DNA from: an uncultured Halomonas sp.
GTDB taxonomy: Bacteria; Pseudomonadota; Gammaproteobacteria; Pseudomonadales; Halomonadaceae
NCBI RefSeq assembly: GCF_947500835.1
Contig: NZ_CANMTQ010000004.1
Location: 248,001 to 312,000 of the forward strand
Length of the DNA stretch: 64,000 nt
Direction of reading: 5' to 3'
Of the stretch, positions 1-8,585 are shown piece after piece. The notes beneath the pieces were generated by a model that was given only the letters and a program-made list of their open reading frames with translations, was not told the DNA's origin and searched no databases. The position numbers and the translations under genes are program-made. Each line of letters begins with the position of its first letter. Position 1 is the first letter of the stretch.

Positions 1-534
1 TATGGTCTCTCGAGCTTTCTCAGCCAGAAATTCTGTTTTTACGATCTTGCTAGCCACATCTTTTGGCATCTTGTCGCGGTGCAGAATGACGGTACTTGTG
101 ACGGCGCAGAGAACGTTCCATTCTCGATGTACGACCTGCGTCTGTATGCCCAGCAACTTGCCCAGGAACCTTTCGACATTAGCGCCAAGCAATGAACGCA
201 GCAGTTTTTGCTGCAACTCGGCCTGCCGTATAGGAGAAGGCATCCCTATCCAGTTCCCCCTGTAGCTGCGCGACCACTCCCCTTCCGCATTGACCTTGGC
301 CTCGCCGACGATGCTCTTCGACTCGATGAGGATGAAGCCGAACGGATGAATCACCAGATGATCGATCTGCGCTCGCTCACCCTGATGCTCGATGAGCAAA
401 TCATTGATAATATGGATTTTGCTATGTTCGCCAAACTCTCGGCGAAGATGGAAAGCGACGTCTTGTTCCTACTTGTGCCCGTAAAAGCATCGGTCATCGC
501 TACCAGTGTAGGCATCTTTTTCTTTTAATATCAT
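1..534 (-). pseudogene. NERD (nuclease-related domain) protein, nonsense-mutated and cut by the window edge
   Basis: Read on the minus strand, the frame starts MILKEKDAYTGSDD and continues after one stop into a clear NERD domain with AQIDHLVIHPFGFILIESKS, GEWSR and GMPSPIRQAELQ. NERD domains resemble restriction-type nucleases; cellular roles are poorly known. The stop is an in-frame TAG at 469-471, codon 22, inside GHK-stop-EQDVAF, where a CAG (Gln) codon is expected, so one C-to-T change explains it. No ATG or GTG restart is seen between the stop and the domain. The 3' end lies beyond base 1. A sequencing error or suppression cannot be excluded. Confidence 0.75.
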
Positions 535-876
535 TCTTCTCAGTCCTTGCATCCAAGCGTCGGTCAACTCAACGACCAGACACACGCTTACTATGTCAGC
601 TTCCACTCATGCGTCGAGTCACTCAATCAATTGGCACGATAGGAAGTGGCCCTACAACAATTATCGATCCTCGACTTGAGACGTCTGAAACTTCTTCGCG
701 CCCAACGTAAACTTCCATGATCGAGGAATCGGGGACATCGGCTTATTCCGAGATGGCGTCGAAAATACCGTCTTATCGAGACATCTAGGGATTTCAACTT
801 GGATGAGCTGCTGGGTAGGAGTGTCCGCTATAGCGTTCACGTAGAAGAGTGCTACTTCGTTAAAATAGCGCCACGC

Positions 877-910
877 CTTATTTTTAATTTGTTGCTGAAA
901 TTAAAATAAG
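877..910. repeat. AT-rich inverted repeat
   Basis: Arms of about 13 bases (CTTATTTTTAATTT and AAATTAAAATAAG) flank the loop GTTGCTG. It could act as a weak bidirectional terminator, since both strands end in T-rich runs, but there is no GC-rich stem. Confidence 0.55.
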
Positions 911-921
911 CAACGACCGGC

Positions 922-944
922 ATATGTCGATGCCATCGACATAT
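922..944. repeat. Perfect 11-bp palindrome with single-base centre
   Basis: ATATGTCGATG and CATCGACATAT are exact reverse complements around one central C. The form is typical of an operator for a dimeric regulator, but no intact divergent promoter or regulator gene is next to it, so its role is unknown. Confidence 0.6.
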
Positions 945-1015
945 CTATAAAACGTGTCGAAAATTGGTGTTTCGTAAGCATGTCGGCGATTTGGCATACT
1001 CCAGCCCACCTTACG

Positions 1016-1345
1016 TCAACTGGATAATACCCCAGATGGTATCGTCATTGAGCTAGAGACATGCACGACCTCGCGCTCGATGAAGGGCCTTAGCTCAGAG
1101 CGTATCGCCTTGCCGGTGACCAGATCCACAGGGCGCTGCAACAGATCCTCCAGATAGAACTGCAGCTCGAAGTAGCGATCCGCCGTGGCCGGACCGTCGA
1201 AGCTCACCAGTATATCGATATCACTGCCTTTCTCGGTCTCATCACGTGCCATAGAACCAAAAAGCGCCATTTCCTTGACATCGAATTGACGTACTACGGC
1301 AGGAAGGTGCTGCTGCAGCAAGGACATGATCCCAGATCTGTTCAT
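1016..1345 (-). CDS. MNT-type minimal nucleotidyltransferase (antitoxin-like)
   Basis: The 109-residue protein carries the nucleotidyltransferase signature GSMARDETEKGSDIDILV, the G-S-x10-D-x-D metal and nucleotide binding pattern of MntA-like proteins. In MntA-HepT (type VII) systems such proteins AMPylate and neutralise a HEPN ribonuclease toxin. No HEPN/DUF86 gene is recognisable on either side, so this copy looks orphaned. The start at 1345 (MNRSGIMSLL) is chosen because the domain begins directly after it; a second ATG at 1327 is possible. The higBA pair ends just upstream on the same strand. Function as an antitoxin here is inference. Confidence 0.75.
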   Translation of the reverse strand: MNRSGIMSLLQQHLPAVVRQFDVKEMALFGSMARDETEKGSDIDILVSFDGPATADRYFELQFYLEDLLQRPVDLVTGKAIRSELRPFIEREVVHVSSSMTIPSGVLSS

Positions 1346-1441
1346 CACTCTTACCTCTACCCTTCTCGAGTATCTTGACTGAAAATGCCGATATAGAAAC
1401 CCTCGGGCGCCTGGATGACGTCGAACCAACGCTCAACCCAC

Positions 1442-1735
1442 CTAAGCCGCTTCAAAGTCCAATGGATGAACGTCATCCAGATTAACCGTTTTACGGGCTA
1501 TCCAGAGATCATACGTGTCCTGCATCGCAAGCCAGCTCTCCGGCGAGCGCCCGAGTACCTTTGCTAGCCGCAGAGACATTTCAGGACTTATGCCGCTATT
1601 TCCTTTGAGCAGCCGAGACAGGGTAGATGGCGAAACCCCCAGACTCGTAGCGAGTTGACGCGAACTGATGCCGAAAGGCTTTAAATAAACGTCTTTAATG
1701 AACTCACCGGGATGAGGTGGATTATGCATCTTCAT
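1442..1735 (-). CDS. higA: HigA-family antitoxin (XRE helix-turn-helix)
   Basis: This 97-residue protein begins MKMHNPPHPGEFIKD, the hallmark of the HigA family, and has an XRE helix-turn-helix around residues 25-65 (SSRQLATSLGVSPSTLSRLL). HigA binds and neutralises HigB and represses the operon. Its ATG overlaps the stop of the upstream toxin gene by one base (TAATG), so the two are translationally coupled in the usual toxin-first order of HigBA. Length is normal and no damage is seen. Confidence 0.93.
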   Translation of the reverse strand: MKMHNPPHPGEFIKDVYLKPFGISSRQLATSLGVSPSTLSRLLKGNSGISPEMSLRLAKVLGRSPESWLAMQDTYDLWIARKTVNLDDVHPLDFEAA

Positions 1736-2013
1736 TAGTGGTAATCCTCATAATCAAGCACATAGGCATTTCCATCCCGAAACTCGAACGTCATACGCCC
1801 ATTACCGTTAATCCAAATTGACCAACGCTCTTTGTCTTTTCCTTTCAGGGAATGGAGACGAAAGCCGGGAATATCCATGTCATCCATTGACATGGCAGTA
1901 TCGAGAGCCGCGAGTTGCATACGTAATTTCTTGGCATGGTCAGCCCGTATTCCCGCCGTACTGCCGGTCGAGTAGAACCGTTTCAATCCCTTGTGTCGGG
2001 ATGACTTGATCAT
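1735..2013 (-). CDS. higB: HigB-type RelE/ParE-fold toxin
   Basis: The 92-residue protein has the RelE-fold pattern of HigB: an N-terminal KGLKRFY segment, the central LHSLKGKDKERWSIWINGNGR stretch and a C-terminal DYEDYH ending. HigB toxins cleave mRNA at the ribosome. The gene precedes higA with a one-base overlap. Length and motifs look intact, so the pair may be functional. It lies in an accessory stretch between broken genes, which fits a mobile or addictive module. Confidence 0.92.
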   Translation of the reverse strand: MIKSSRHKGLKRFYSTGSTAGIRADHAKKLRMQLAALDTAMSMDDMDIPGFRLHSLKGKDKERWSIWINGNGRMTFEFRDGNAYVLDYEDYH

Positions 2014-2153
2014 GCAGAAAACATACCCTGTTGCGCATCACGCATCAACATCAGAGTCTAGAAAGTGTTTGTACTAACGGATCACAAGCGGCTTGAAACC
2101 GTGATCGGGCACGCCAGCGTATTGCGGGCCCCCGGTCTCGACCGACGCAGCCG

Positions 2154-2570
2154 CTAACCAGACTCAGGCTCCCTCCCCGGGCTGGCCAGCATGTTCATGA
2201 TCAGTGGGATCATGATGTCCTTGTTGGCCGGGTCGGACTCGGCGATCAGCAGCGTCAGCCCCACGTCGTTCACCACCGCCTCGCCGTGAGCGTTGAGCGC
2301 TGAGCGCTGAGCAGGCGATCGTTGCGATAGAGGAAGTTGATGAAGAGGTAAGCCGCGTTGCGCTTGCTGCCATCGGCGAAAGGATGGTTCTTGATCACGA
2401 AGTAGAGCAGATGCGCCGTCTTGGCTTCCACTCTGGGGTAGGCGGGTTCGCCGAAGATTGTTTGATCCAAGTTACCCAGCAGCGCTTCTAGGCCTTGCTG
2501 CGTTCCCGGGTAAATAAATCGTAGGCTTCTTGCTGCAACTCTGAAACGCCTGCCGTCTGTTCGAAGCTAG
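2154..2570 (-). pseudogene. Fic/DOC-family gene broken by two frameshifts
   Basis: The Fic core HPFADGSKRNAAYLFINFL is clear, preceded by FGEPAYPRVEAKTAHLLYF, and belongs to the DOC-like Fic family (AMP- or phosphate-transferring enzymes). The frame is broken twice. Near 2490 a missing base turns SKA-L-EALLGNLDQ into SKA-stop; the upstream part EQTAGVSELQQEAYDLF lies in another frame. Near 2300-2320 a 7-bp tandem repeat (CTCAGCG CTCAGCG CTCAACG) shifts the frame; the missing tail reads NAHGEAVVNDVGLTLLIAES and stops at 2154-2156. Removing two repeat units, or adding one, restores that join. The N-terminus is not recognisable. Confidence 0.8.
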
Positions 2571-2713
2571 CGCACGCACTTAAAGGGCGTCGGCAAGCCG
2601 GAACCGCTCAAGCCTAGATGGAGCGCGTATATGATGTAGTACCAATTCATCTGGGCTATCATCATGGCGTTGATGTACTGGCTTTGACAGAAGGACAGTA
2701 AGGAATTTCTCTT

Positions 2714-3613
2714 ATGAAACAGCGTCTTCTACTTGCATTGGTCATGGCATTAGCGGCTGTCCCTCTTCCTTCCTCGGTGTTCGCGGCCAACGGTCATTAC
2801 GTGGCCGGGGCCGAAGGTATACGCGGGGCCAGCGTACCTCCCACAGGACTCTACTACCGCGCTTATCTGGTGCATTACGATATCGAGCGCTTGCGCGATG
2901 GCCGGGGCGACAAGGTACCCGGCCATAACACGGGCAAGATCACCGCGCTGACCAATCGAGTGATCTGGATTACCGACAAAAAATTCCTTGGCGCCGACTA
3001 TGGCATGGAAGCCATCATCCCGGTGCAGCATACCTCATTGGATTTTAAGGGCTCTGGGGTCGACGACAGTGATAGCGGTCTTGGCGACATCTTCATCGGG
3101 CCCATGATTCTAGGTTGGCATGGCCAGCAGTGGGATGCGACTTTTGGCGCTGGCTACTGGTTCGACACCGGTGATTACGATGATCAGGCGGCGGCTTCCA
3201 ACGGCAAGGGTTTCGGGACCACCATGCTGACCCTGGGGGGAACCTGGCACTTCGACGCGGCGAAGACCTGGTCATTCTCGGCGCTGTCGCGCTACGAGAT
3301 CAAGGGCGAGCAGGATGATACCGGCATTACCCCTGGCGATAGCTGGTTGGTGGAGTGGGGGCTGAGTCATCATCTGTCGAATGGTCTGGCACTGGGACTG
3401 GTGGGGTACGACGCATGGCAGCTAGAAAGTGATGAGGATGTACCGGCGGGGCTGCCCGATGACAAGGTCGAGCAGCATGCCGTGGGCGTCGAGGTCGATT
3501 ATTCCTGGCCCGAATTAGAGCTTGGCCTGAACGGCGCTTATTACAATGAGTATGACAACGAAGCACGCCCCGAAGGGGATCTATTTCGTTTTGTTTTGAC
3601 CAAAGGCTTTTGA
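2714..3613 (+). CDS. Outer-membrane SphA/MetA-pathway-type transporter protein
   Basis: The 299-residue protein starts with a signal peptide (MKQRLLLALVMALAAVPLPSSVFA) and then alternates short amphipathic strands rich in Gly, Tyr and Trp, ending in the aromatic VLTKGF typical of outer-membrane barrels. It matches the pattern of the phenol MetA-pathway/SphA family, for example VAGAEGIRGASVPPTGLYYR and GLGDIFIGPMILGWH. Such proteins are thought to pass hydrophobic or aromatic compounds or lipids across the outer membrane; the substrate is unknown. AAGGAA lies nine bases before the ATG. It stands alone, with a pseudogene upstream and argE downstream. Confidence 0.82.
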   Translation: MKQRLLLALVMALAAVPLPSSVFAANGHYVAGAEGIRGASVPPTGLYYRAYLVHYDIERLRDGRGDKVPGHNTGKITALTNRVIWITDKKFLGADYGMEAIIPVQHTSLDFKGSGVDDSDSGLGDIFIGPMILGWHGQQWDATFGAGYWFDTGDYDDQAAASNGKGFGTTMLTLGGTWHFDAAKTWSFSALSRYEIKGEQDDTGITPGDSWLVEWGLSHHLSNGLALGLVGYDAWQLESDEDVPAGLPDDKVEQHAVGVEVDYSWPELELGLNGAYYNEYDNEARPEGDLFRFVLTKGF

Positions 3614-3787
3614 TCATGACTAGCCGAGCCCTCTGGCCGCCAGGGGGTATTAGCGCCGGTGCCGGCAAGGCCTTTGCTGCTTGATCTTGCTTTTATCGAT
3701 TCCAGTAGGCTGCACACCCCATAGGCGTCACGACGTGGTCGGCGACATGCTAGGCTTTCGCTATAACGTATCTCGACTGGAGCCCCC

Positions 3788-4945
3788 ATGCCCTCCACAC
3801 AGCAATTGCTCGAAACCTTGATCAGTTATGACACCGTCTCGCGTGATTCTAACCTCAAGCTGATCGAGTTTATCGAGGGTTATCTCGATGAGTACGGCGT
3901 GCCCCACACCCGTATTGAAAACGACGATGGCAGCAAGGCCAATCTGCTGGCGCGTATCGGCCCGGATGTGACCGGTGGTGTGGTGCTTTCGGGGCATACG
4001 GACGTGGTGCCGGTGGATGGCCAGCCCTGGACGAGTGACCCTTTCACGCTCACCGATAAGGGTGATGGCCGCCTCTACGGTCGCGGCACCTGCGACATGA
4101 AGGGCTTTATTGCTTGCGCCCTTGCTCAGGTACCGCACTGGATCGAGCAGCATCTCGAACGGCCGATCCTACTGGCTTTTTCTTATGACGAGGAAGTCGG
4201 CTGCCTGGGGGCGCCGCGCCTGATCGAACGCCTGATGGCGGATTATCCGCGCCCAGCAGCAGTCATTATTGGCGAACCCACGCTGATGGCGCCGGTGGTC
4301 GCCCAGAAGGGCATCACCACCCTGCGCACCACGGTCACCGGCCGCGAAGCGCATTCGAGCCAGGTCAACCAGGGGGTTTCGGCGATCCATGTCGCCGCCC
4401 GACTGGTGACGAAGATCGAGGACATCATGGCCGAGCTGCGCGGCGAGGGCCGGGTCGACGAGGCCTTCAACGTCGCTCACTCCAGCCTGCATGTGGGCAA
4501 GATCCAGGGCGGCACGGCCATCAACATCATGGCCCGGGAGTGCCAGTTCGATTGGGAGATCCGTCACCTGCCCCAGGACGGTTTCGATGAGGTCGTGGCG
4601 CGCTTCAATGATTTTGCCGAGGGCCTGGAACGCGAACTCAAGCAGCGCGCGCCCCAGGTCAGCATCCGTACCGAGAAGCTGATCGAGACAGTGCCGGCGC
4701 TGGCGGATCGCGACAACCGCGAGGCATTGAGCCTGTGCCATGCGCTACTCGGCGAGCGTGACAGCGAAGCGGTGGCCTACGCCACCGAAGGCGGCCAGTT
4801 CCAGCGCGCCGGGCTTTCCACGGTGATCTGCGGGCCCGGCAGCATCGCTCAGGCGCACCAACCGGACGAATACATCGAGATCAGCCAGCTCGAAGCTGGA
4901 GGCGACTTCATGCGCCGCCTGGGCGATTACCTGTCGGCCGGATGA
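3788..4945 (+). CDS. argE: Acetylornithine deacetylase
   Basis: This cytosolic M20-family metallohydrolase of 385 residues removes acetate from N-acetylornithine in arginine biosynthesis. The zinc motifs are present: SGHTDVVP with the first His-Asp, GRGTCDMKGF with the bridging Asp, and YDEEVGCLG with the catalytic Glu pair; the dimerisation lid begins near GREAHSS. Length fits ArgE rather than DapE or a carboxypeptidase, though other M20 deacetylases cannot be fully excluded. Its 3' end overlaps the converging EamA gene by 38 bases, so the two transcripts are antisense at their ends. Confidence 0.9.
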   Translation: MPSTQQLLETLISYDTVSRDSNLKLIEFIEGYLDEYGVPHTRIENDDGSKANLLARIGPDVTGGVVLSGHTDVVPVDGQPWTSDPFTLTDKGDGRLYGRGTCDMKGFIACALAQVPHWIEQHLERPILLAFSYDEEVGCLGAPRLIERLMADYPRPAAVIIGEPTLMAPVVAQKGITTLRTTVTGREAHSSQVNQGVSAIHVAARLVTKIEDIMAELRGEGRVDEAFNVAHSSLHVGKIQGGTAINIMARECQFDWEIRHLPQDGFDEVVARFNDFAEGLERELKQRAPQVSIRTEKLIETVPALADRDNREALSLCHALLGERDSEAVAYATEGGQFQRAGLSTVICGPGSIAQAHQPDEYIEISQLEAGGDFMRRLGDYLSAG

Positions 4946-5948
4946 ATCTTACCCGTGTAATGTCCCGATTCCGGGTTCTTCTCGCCCATTTGTCTGCCCG
5001 AATCTGCTCTTCTTCCAGCGTCTTGTCGATTGCAGCTCGAGGGTCTGGCGCGCCGGCAGCCACCTTGCGCCGTTGGCGATGCAGATCCCGGGCAGTGCTG
5101 CCGAGCATGGCGGCAAGAATGATGCCGCCGCCAACAAAGGCCAAGGTTGCCGGCACTTCACCGACCCACCACCACACGAGTAGCGTACCGACCAATGTTT
5201 CAAGCAGCATGACCAGGCTGACTTCGGCGCCAGGCAAATAGCGCGCACCGGTTTGGATAAGAAAATAAGCGCCGGGCAGGAACGCTACTCCCATCAGCAA
5301 TAGACGCAGAAGATCATCTGTCGGGGGCAGTTGCATGCCGCCCAGCAAGATGGCAGGAACGATCATCACTATGCAGCCTAGCGGCAGAATGACCGTGGTA
5401 TCCGCACCCCGTCGGGTCTGCCCTCGCTGAGCGCTGGCCACGGTGGTATTGACGGCGATCGCCGCGGGAATCGCCAGGGCCACGACCAGCCCGAGCACAC
5501 TGCCCTTGCCGACTTCACCGGCGGCCATCAGGCTGGCTCCACCAACACAGAGGCAGATGACCACCCAGGTCTGAACCCGCAGACGCTGGCTGAAGAAGAT
5601 CATACCGATGAGCCCAGCTACCAAGGGGGCCAGATTCTGCATGACCAGCACGTTGCCAGCGGCGGTCAAACGCGCGGCAACGACGAAGGCCCAGGCGCTG
5701 GTGGCAAACGCCAGCGGACACCACAAGGCAGCCTGCCCACATGAGCGCACGACACTCGGCAAACGACGGCCATAGCGCAAAAAGGCTACCAGCGATAACA
5801 CCAGACCGAGCAACAACGCTCGCCAGAACATGAAGGTTTCCACATCCACCTCGGTTGCCTTGACGAACAGCGCATCCGGTGAAAGCAGTAATACCCCTGC
5901 CCCGGTAATCAAATAGCCGCGCAAACGCCACGGCAAGGACCGCCACAT
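4908..5948 (-). CDS. EamA/DMT-family membrane exporter
   Basis: The protein has about ten hydrophobic helices in two EamA repeats (first repeat from GYLITGAGVLLLSPDA, second from GLVVALAIPAAIAVNT), the layout of the drug/metabolite transporter superfamily. Substrate is unknown. I start at the ATG at 5948 (MWRSLPWRL), preceded by AGGGGAAAAG; an upstream ATG at 5996 would put the start inside the helicase terminator. The C-terminal 50 residues are charged and cytoplasmic. The gene converges on argE with a 38-base overlap. Confidence 0.85.
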   Translation of the reverse strand: MWRSLPWRLRGYLITGAGVLLLSPDALFVKATEVDVETFMFWRALLLGLVLSLVAFLRYGRRLPSVVRSCGQAALWCPLAFATSAWAFVVAARLTAAGNVLVMQNLAPLVAGLIGMIFFSQRLRVQTWVVICLCVGGASLMAAGEVGKGSVLGLVVALAIPAAIAVNTTVASAQRGQTRRGADTTVILPLGCIVMIVPAILLGGMQLPPTDDLLRLLLMGVAFLPGAYFLIQTGARYLPGAEVSLVMLLETLVGTLLVWWWVGEVPATLAFVGGGIILAAMLGSTARDLHRQRRKVAAGAPDPRAAIDKTLEEEQIRADKWARRTRNRDITRVRFIRPTGNRPGGA

Positions 5949-5984
5949 AACTTTCTTTTCCCCTGTTAATGAATTATTGAACGA

Positions 5985-6024
5985 GATAAAACGCAACAGG
6001 CCGGAGCGGAACGCCCCGGCCTGT
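5985..6024 (-). terminator. Rho-independent terminator of the DEAD-box helicase gene
   Basis: ACAGGCCGG and CCGGCCTGT (5996-6024) form a perfect nine-base stem around AGCGGAACGCC. On the minus strand the stem is followed by GCGTTTTATC. It lies 33 bases past the helicase stop. Confidence 0.8.
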
Positions 6025-6056
6025 GACTATTACTGCTGTTTTATAGCGAGTGACGC

Positions 6057-7763
6057 TTAAGCCTGAGAGCGACGACGAATCGGCGCATCCCCATCGCTAC
6101 GACGACGCGGTGCGCGCTCCGGTGCGCCTCGATCTTCAGCGATATCGAGCGGGCGACCGGCAACGCGTGCCCGGGCCATCTTGGCCAGAATACTGGTGGG
6201 CAGACTGTTGGGCAGCTCGACGACCGAGAAGGCGTTGCGAATATCGATACGGCCAATGCGCGAGCCTTCGATGCCGCCTTCGTTGGCCAGCGCCCCGACC
6301 AGCTGGCCGGGCTTGATCCCGTCCTGATGACCGACCGCCACCCGATAGCGGGTCATGCCTTCAGACGGACCGCTGTCGCGACGACGCGGCGTCTTGCCAT
6401 CTCGCGGTGCGCGCTCACGATCGTTGCGTGCACCCGGCTTGGGTAGACGTCCGATCGGGGCTTCATCGGCGCGCGCCATCGCCGCAAAGGCGCAGGCCAG
6501 CTCGATGGGGTCATGGCCTTCGGCGACCAGGCGTTCGATGACAGCACGCTGCTCTTCGGCCCCGGCGGTCAGCGTACCCACGACCCTTTCCCGGAAGCGC
6601 TCGTCGCGATGGGCGCGAATCGCTGCTTCATTAGGCAGTTCGGTGTCGGTCAGGGTCTGACCCGTCGCCTGTTCCAGCCAGCGCACCTTGCGTGTCTCAC
6701 GAGCGCCGGCAAAGGTGATGGCGATGCCGGTGCGCCCTGCGCGGCCAGTCCGACCGATACGGTGCGTGTAGGCTTCACTGTCCTGAGGCAGGTCGTAGTT
6801 GATGATGTGCGTGATACGCGGCACGTCGAGGCCACGAGCGGCCACGTCGGTGGCGACCAGGATGTCGATCTTGCCGCGCTTGAGTCGCGCCACGGTGCGC
6901 TCGCGCAGGCTTTGATCCAGATCACCGGACAAGGCCGCGGCATTAAGGCCCCGCGCTGTAAGCTGCTCGACCAGGGTGGTACAGGCAGCCCGGGTGCGCA
7001 CGAAAACGATCGCGGCATCCACCGGCTCGACTTCAAGAATGCGCGACAGCGCCTCGATCTTTGCGCCCCCATCGACGCGCACCAGACGCTGCTCGATACT
7101 GGCCGCAGTATCGGCCTTGGATTCGATGGCCACCTTGACCGGATCGACCAGGTAGCGATTGACGATGCGCTCGATTTCAGCTGGCAGCGTTGCGGAGAAG
7201 AACACGCGCTGGGCATCCTTCGGTGTATCGGAGACCACACGCTTGACATCGTCAATGAAGCCCATGCGCAGCATCTCATCGGCTTCGTCGAGTACCAATG
7301 ATGAAAGGCCGTCGAGCTTCAAGCTGCCGCGATCAAGATGATCGATTACGCGACCGGGGGTGCCCACGATGACCTGGGCGCCACGACGCAGGGCGCCAAG
7401 CTGTTCACGATATTCCTGACCGCCACAGAGGCTGGCCACTTCCAGTCCCTTGAGATTTTGGCCGTACTTGGTGAACGAAACCGCTACCTGCTGTGCCAGC
7501 TCTCGGGTTGGTGCAAGCACCAGCACCTGGGGCTCGCGACGAGTCAATTCGAGTTTGGATAGAATCGGCAGTGCGAAGGCTGCAGTCTTGCCGGTTCCGG
7601 TCTGGGCCTGACCCAGCATGTCACGACCTTCCAGCAATGCTGGGATGGTCTGCGCCTGGATCGGCGACGGGTTTTCATAACCCAGGGTATCGAGAGCAGA
7701 AAGCACGGCAGGCAGCAGTGCCAGGTCGCCGAAGCTCGGCGAAGCGACAGAAGTCGAGGTCAT
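6057..7763 (-). CDS. deaD: DEAD-box RNA helicase, DeaD/CsdA type
   Basis: The 568-residue protein holds all helicase motifs: Q motif around residues 11-36, AQTGTGKT at 53-60, PTRELA near 85, DEAD at 159-162, SAT at 190-192 and HRIGRTGRAGR in the second RecA domain. A C-terminal DbpA-type RNA-binding domain (GMTRYRVAVGHQDGIKPGQLVGALAN) and a basic Arg-rich tail follow, as in CsdA, which remodels RNA in ribosome assembly and cold adaptation. I choose the ATG at 7763 (MTSTSVASPSFGDL) because 29 upstream in-frame residues do not resemble the family. A very long leader precedes it, as in cold-shock helicases. Confidence 0.92.
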   Translation of the reverse strand: MTSTSVASPSFGDLALLPAVLSALDTLGYENPSPIQAQTIPALLEGRDMLGQAQTGTGKTAAFALPILSKLELTRREPQVLVLAPTRELAQQVAVSFTKYGQNLKGLEVASLCGGQEYREQLGALRRGAQVIVGTPGRVIDHLDRGSLKLDGLSSLVLDEADEMLRMGFIDDVKRVVSDTPKDAQRVFFSATLPAEIERIVNRYLVDPVKVAIESKADTAASIEQRLVRVDGGAKIEALSRILEVEPVDAAIVFVRTRAACTTLVEQLTARGLNAAALSGDLDQSLRERTVARLKRGKIDILVATDVAARGLDVPRITHIINYDLPQDSEAYTHRIGRTGRAGRTGIAITFAGARETRKVRWLEQATGQTLTDTELPNEAAIRAHRDERFRERVVGTLTAGAEEQRAVIERLVAEGHDPIELACAFAAMARADEAPIGRLPKPGARNDRERAPRDGKTPRRRDSGPSEGMTRYRVAVGHQDGIKPGQLVGALANEGGIEGSRIGRIDIRNAFSVVELPNSLPTSILAKMARARVAGRPLDIAEDRGAPERAPRRRSDGDAPIRRRSQA

Positions 7764-8585
7764 TATCACACCTTGAATAGCCGGTTGAATCCGGCGGAAA
7801 ATGTTGTGGCGCCTTGTCGCTTGCAATTGCACAGTGTCGAACACTGGCAACGTGACATGGCACCGGGTCGCACCTGCGTCCTGTTCGTTTCATGACCGCC
7901 ACCGCAGAATGCGAAGACAGACGAACAGTGTGGCGACCTTCTACGCCGCGCCAACTTGGCGACTTTGGCGTTCCATCTACGCACTTGGCGCTTGATTAGC
8001 AGCTTGGCTGCACGCCTTGCGAGAGAGTCGTCCCTCATGCCATCAGGCAATATAAGGAGGGTCGAATCAACAATGGTGGGGTCAACACATGCGAGGAGGG
8101 CGTATACTACCATCGTTGAAGAGCCCTGGCTAGCGCATGGTACTATAGCCCAACTCTAACCGCTTCCTGAATTGATGAAGGTTTTTGGATCAAGAATGAA
8201 TTCTTGGAACATGACGTAATTGTTCAGGATGTAACCAGAATGAATTATGTAGTAAAAAAGCGCTTATTCTCAGTTAAAAAACAGTTTTAAGAGTGCGAAG
8301 ATAATAGCAGTCTGATAACTGAGCAAACTGATCAAGAATGACATTCATCTGGAACCGGCTATTAAATCTCCAGAAAAATGTTTTCAATATTAGTAGCTTG
8401 GGCCATCACCAACGAATCTCAGTAAATTGATAAGGTGACTTGGCTGCAGGACCTATTGGCGTAACAAAACGTTATGTTAATTATGAGTTTAAACACTGTA
8501 TTTGCGTACAGTGTAGGAACACCAAGGTGCTTGGGTTAAGGTTCCCTCGCCATTCTATTTTCACTTGACATGTTACCGGGCCTAT
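7764..8585. other. Long intergenic region: helicase leader and AT-rich divergent control region
   Basis: This 822-base gap lies between the divergent helicase and M23 genes. Bases 7764 to about 8160 are GC-balanced and probably form the untranslated leader of the helicase mRNA; a minus-strand reading frame there (7766-8113) has no recognisable product. Bases 8160-8560 are strikingly AT-rich, with a small palindrome CAAGAATGAATTCTTG at 8191-8206. I find no tRNA and no convincing sigma-70 promoter pair. Confidence 0.5.

Larger units (their letters stand above)
535..1015. other. Non-coding accessory stretch with two palindromes
   Basis: I see no supported gene in these 480 bases. The stretch is richer in A+T towards its right half and holds two inverted repeats, listed separately, in the 70 bases nearest the MNT gene. 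It separates the 5' end of the NERD pseudogene from the 3' end of the MNT gene, so it may carry the old promoter of the former. Confidence 0.5.

Noticed and set aside
1357-1441. Minus-strand reading of RLRWVERWFDVIQAPEGF with a protein-like look between higA and the MNT gene
   Set aside because: No start codon, no recognised family, and it overlaps the higA end; perhaps a remnant.
7766-8113. 115-residue open frame on the minus strand before the helicase
   Set aside because: Composition is random-looking and it sits in the likely leader; no family resemblance or ribosome binding site.
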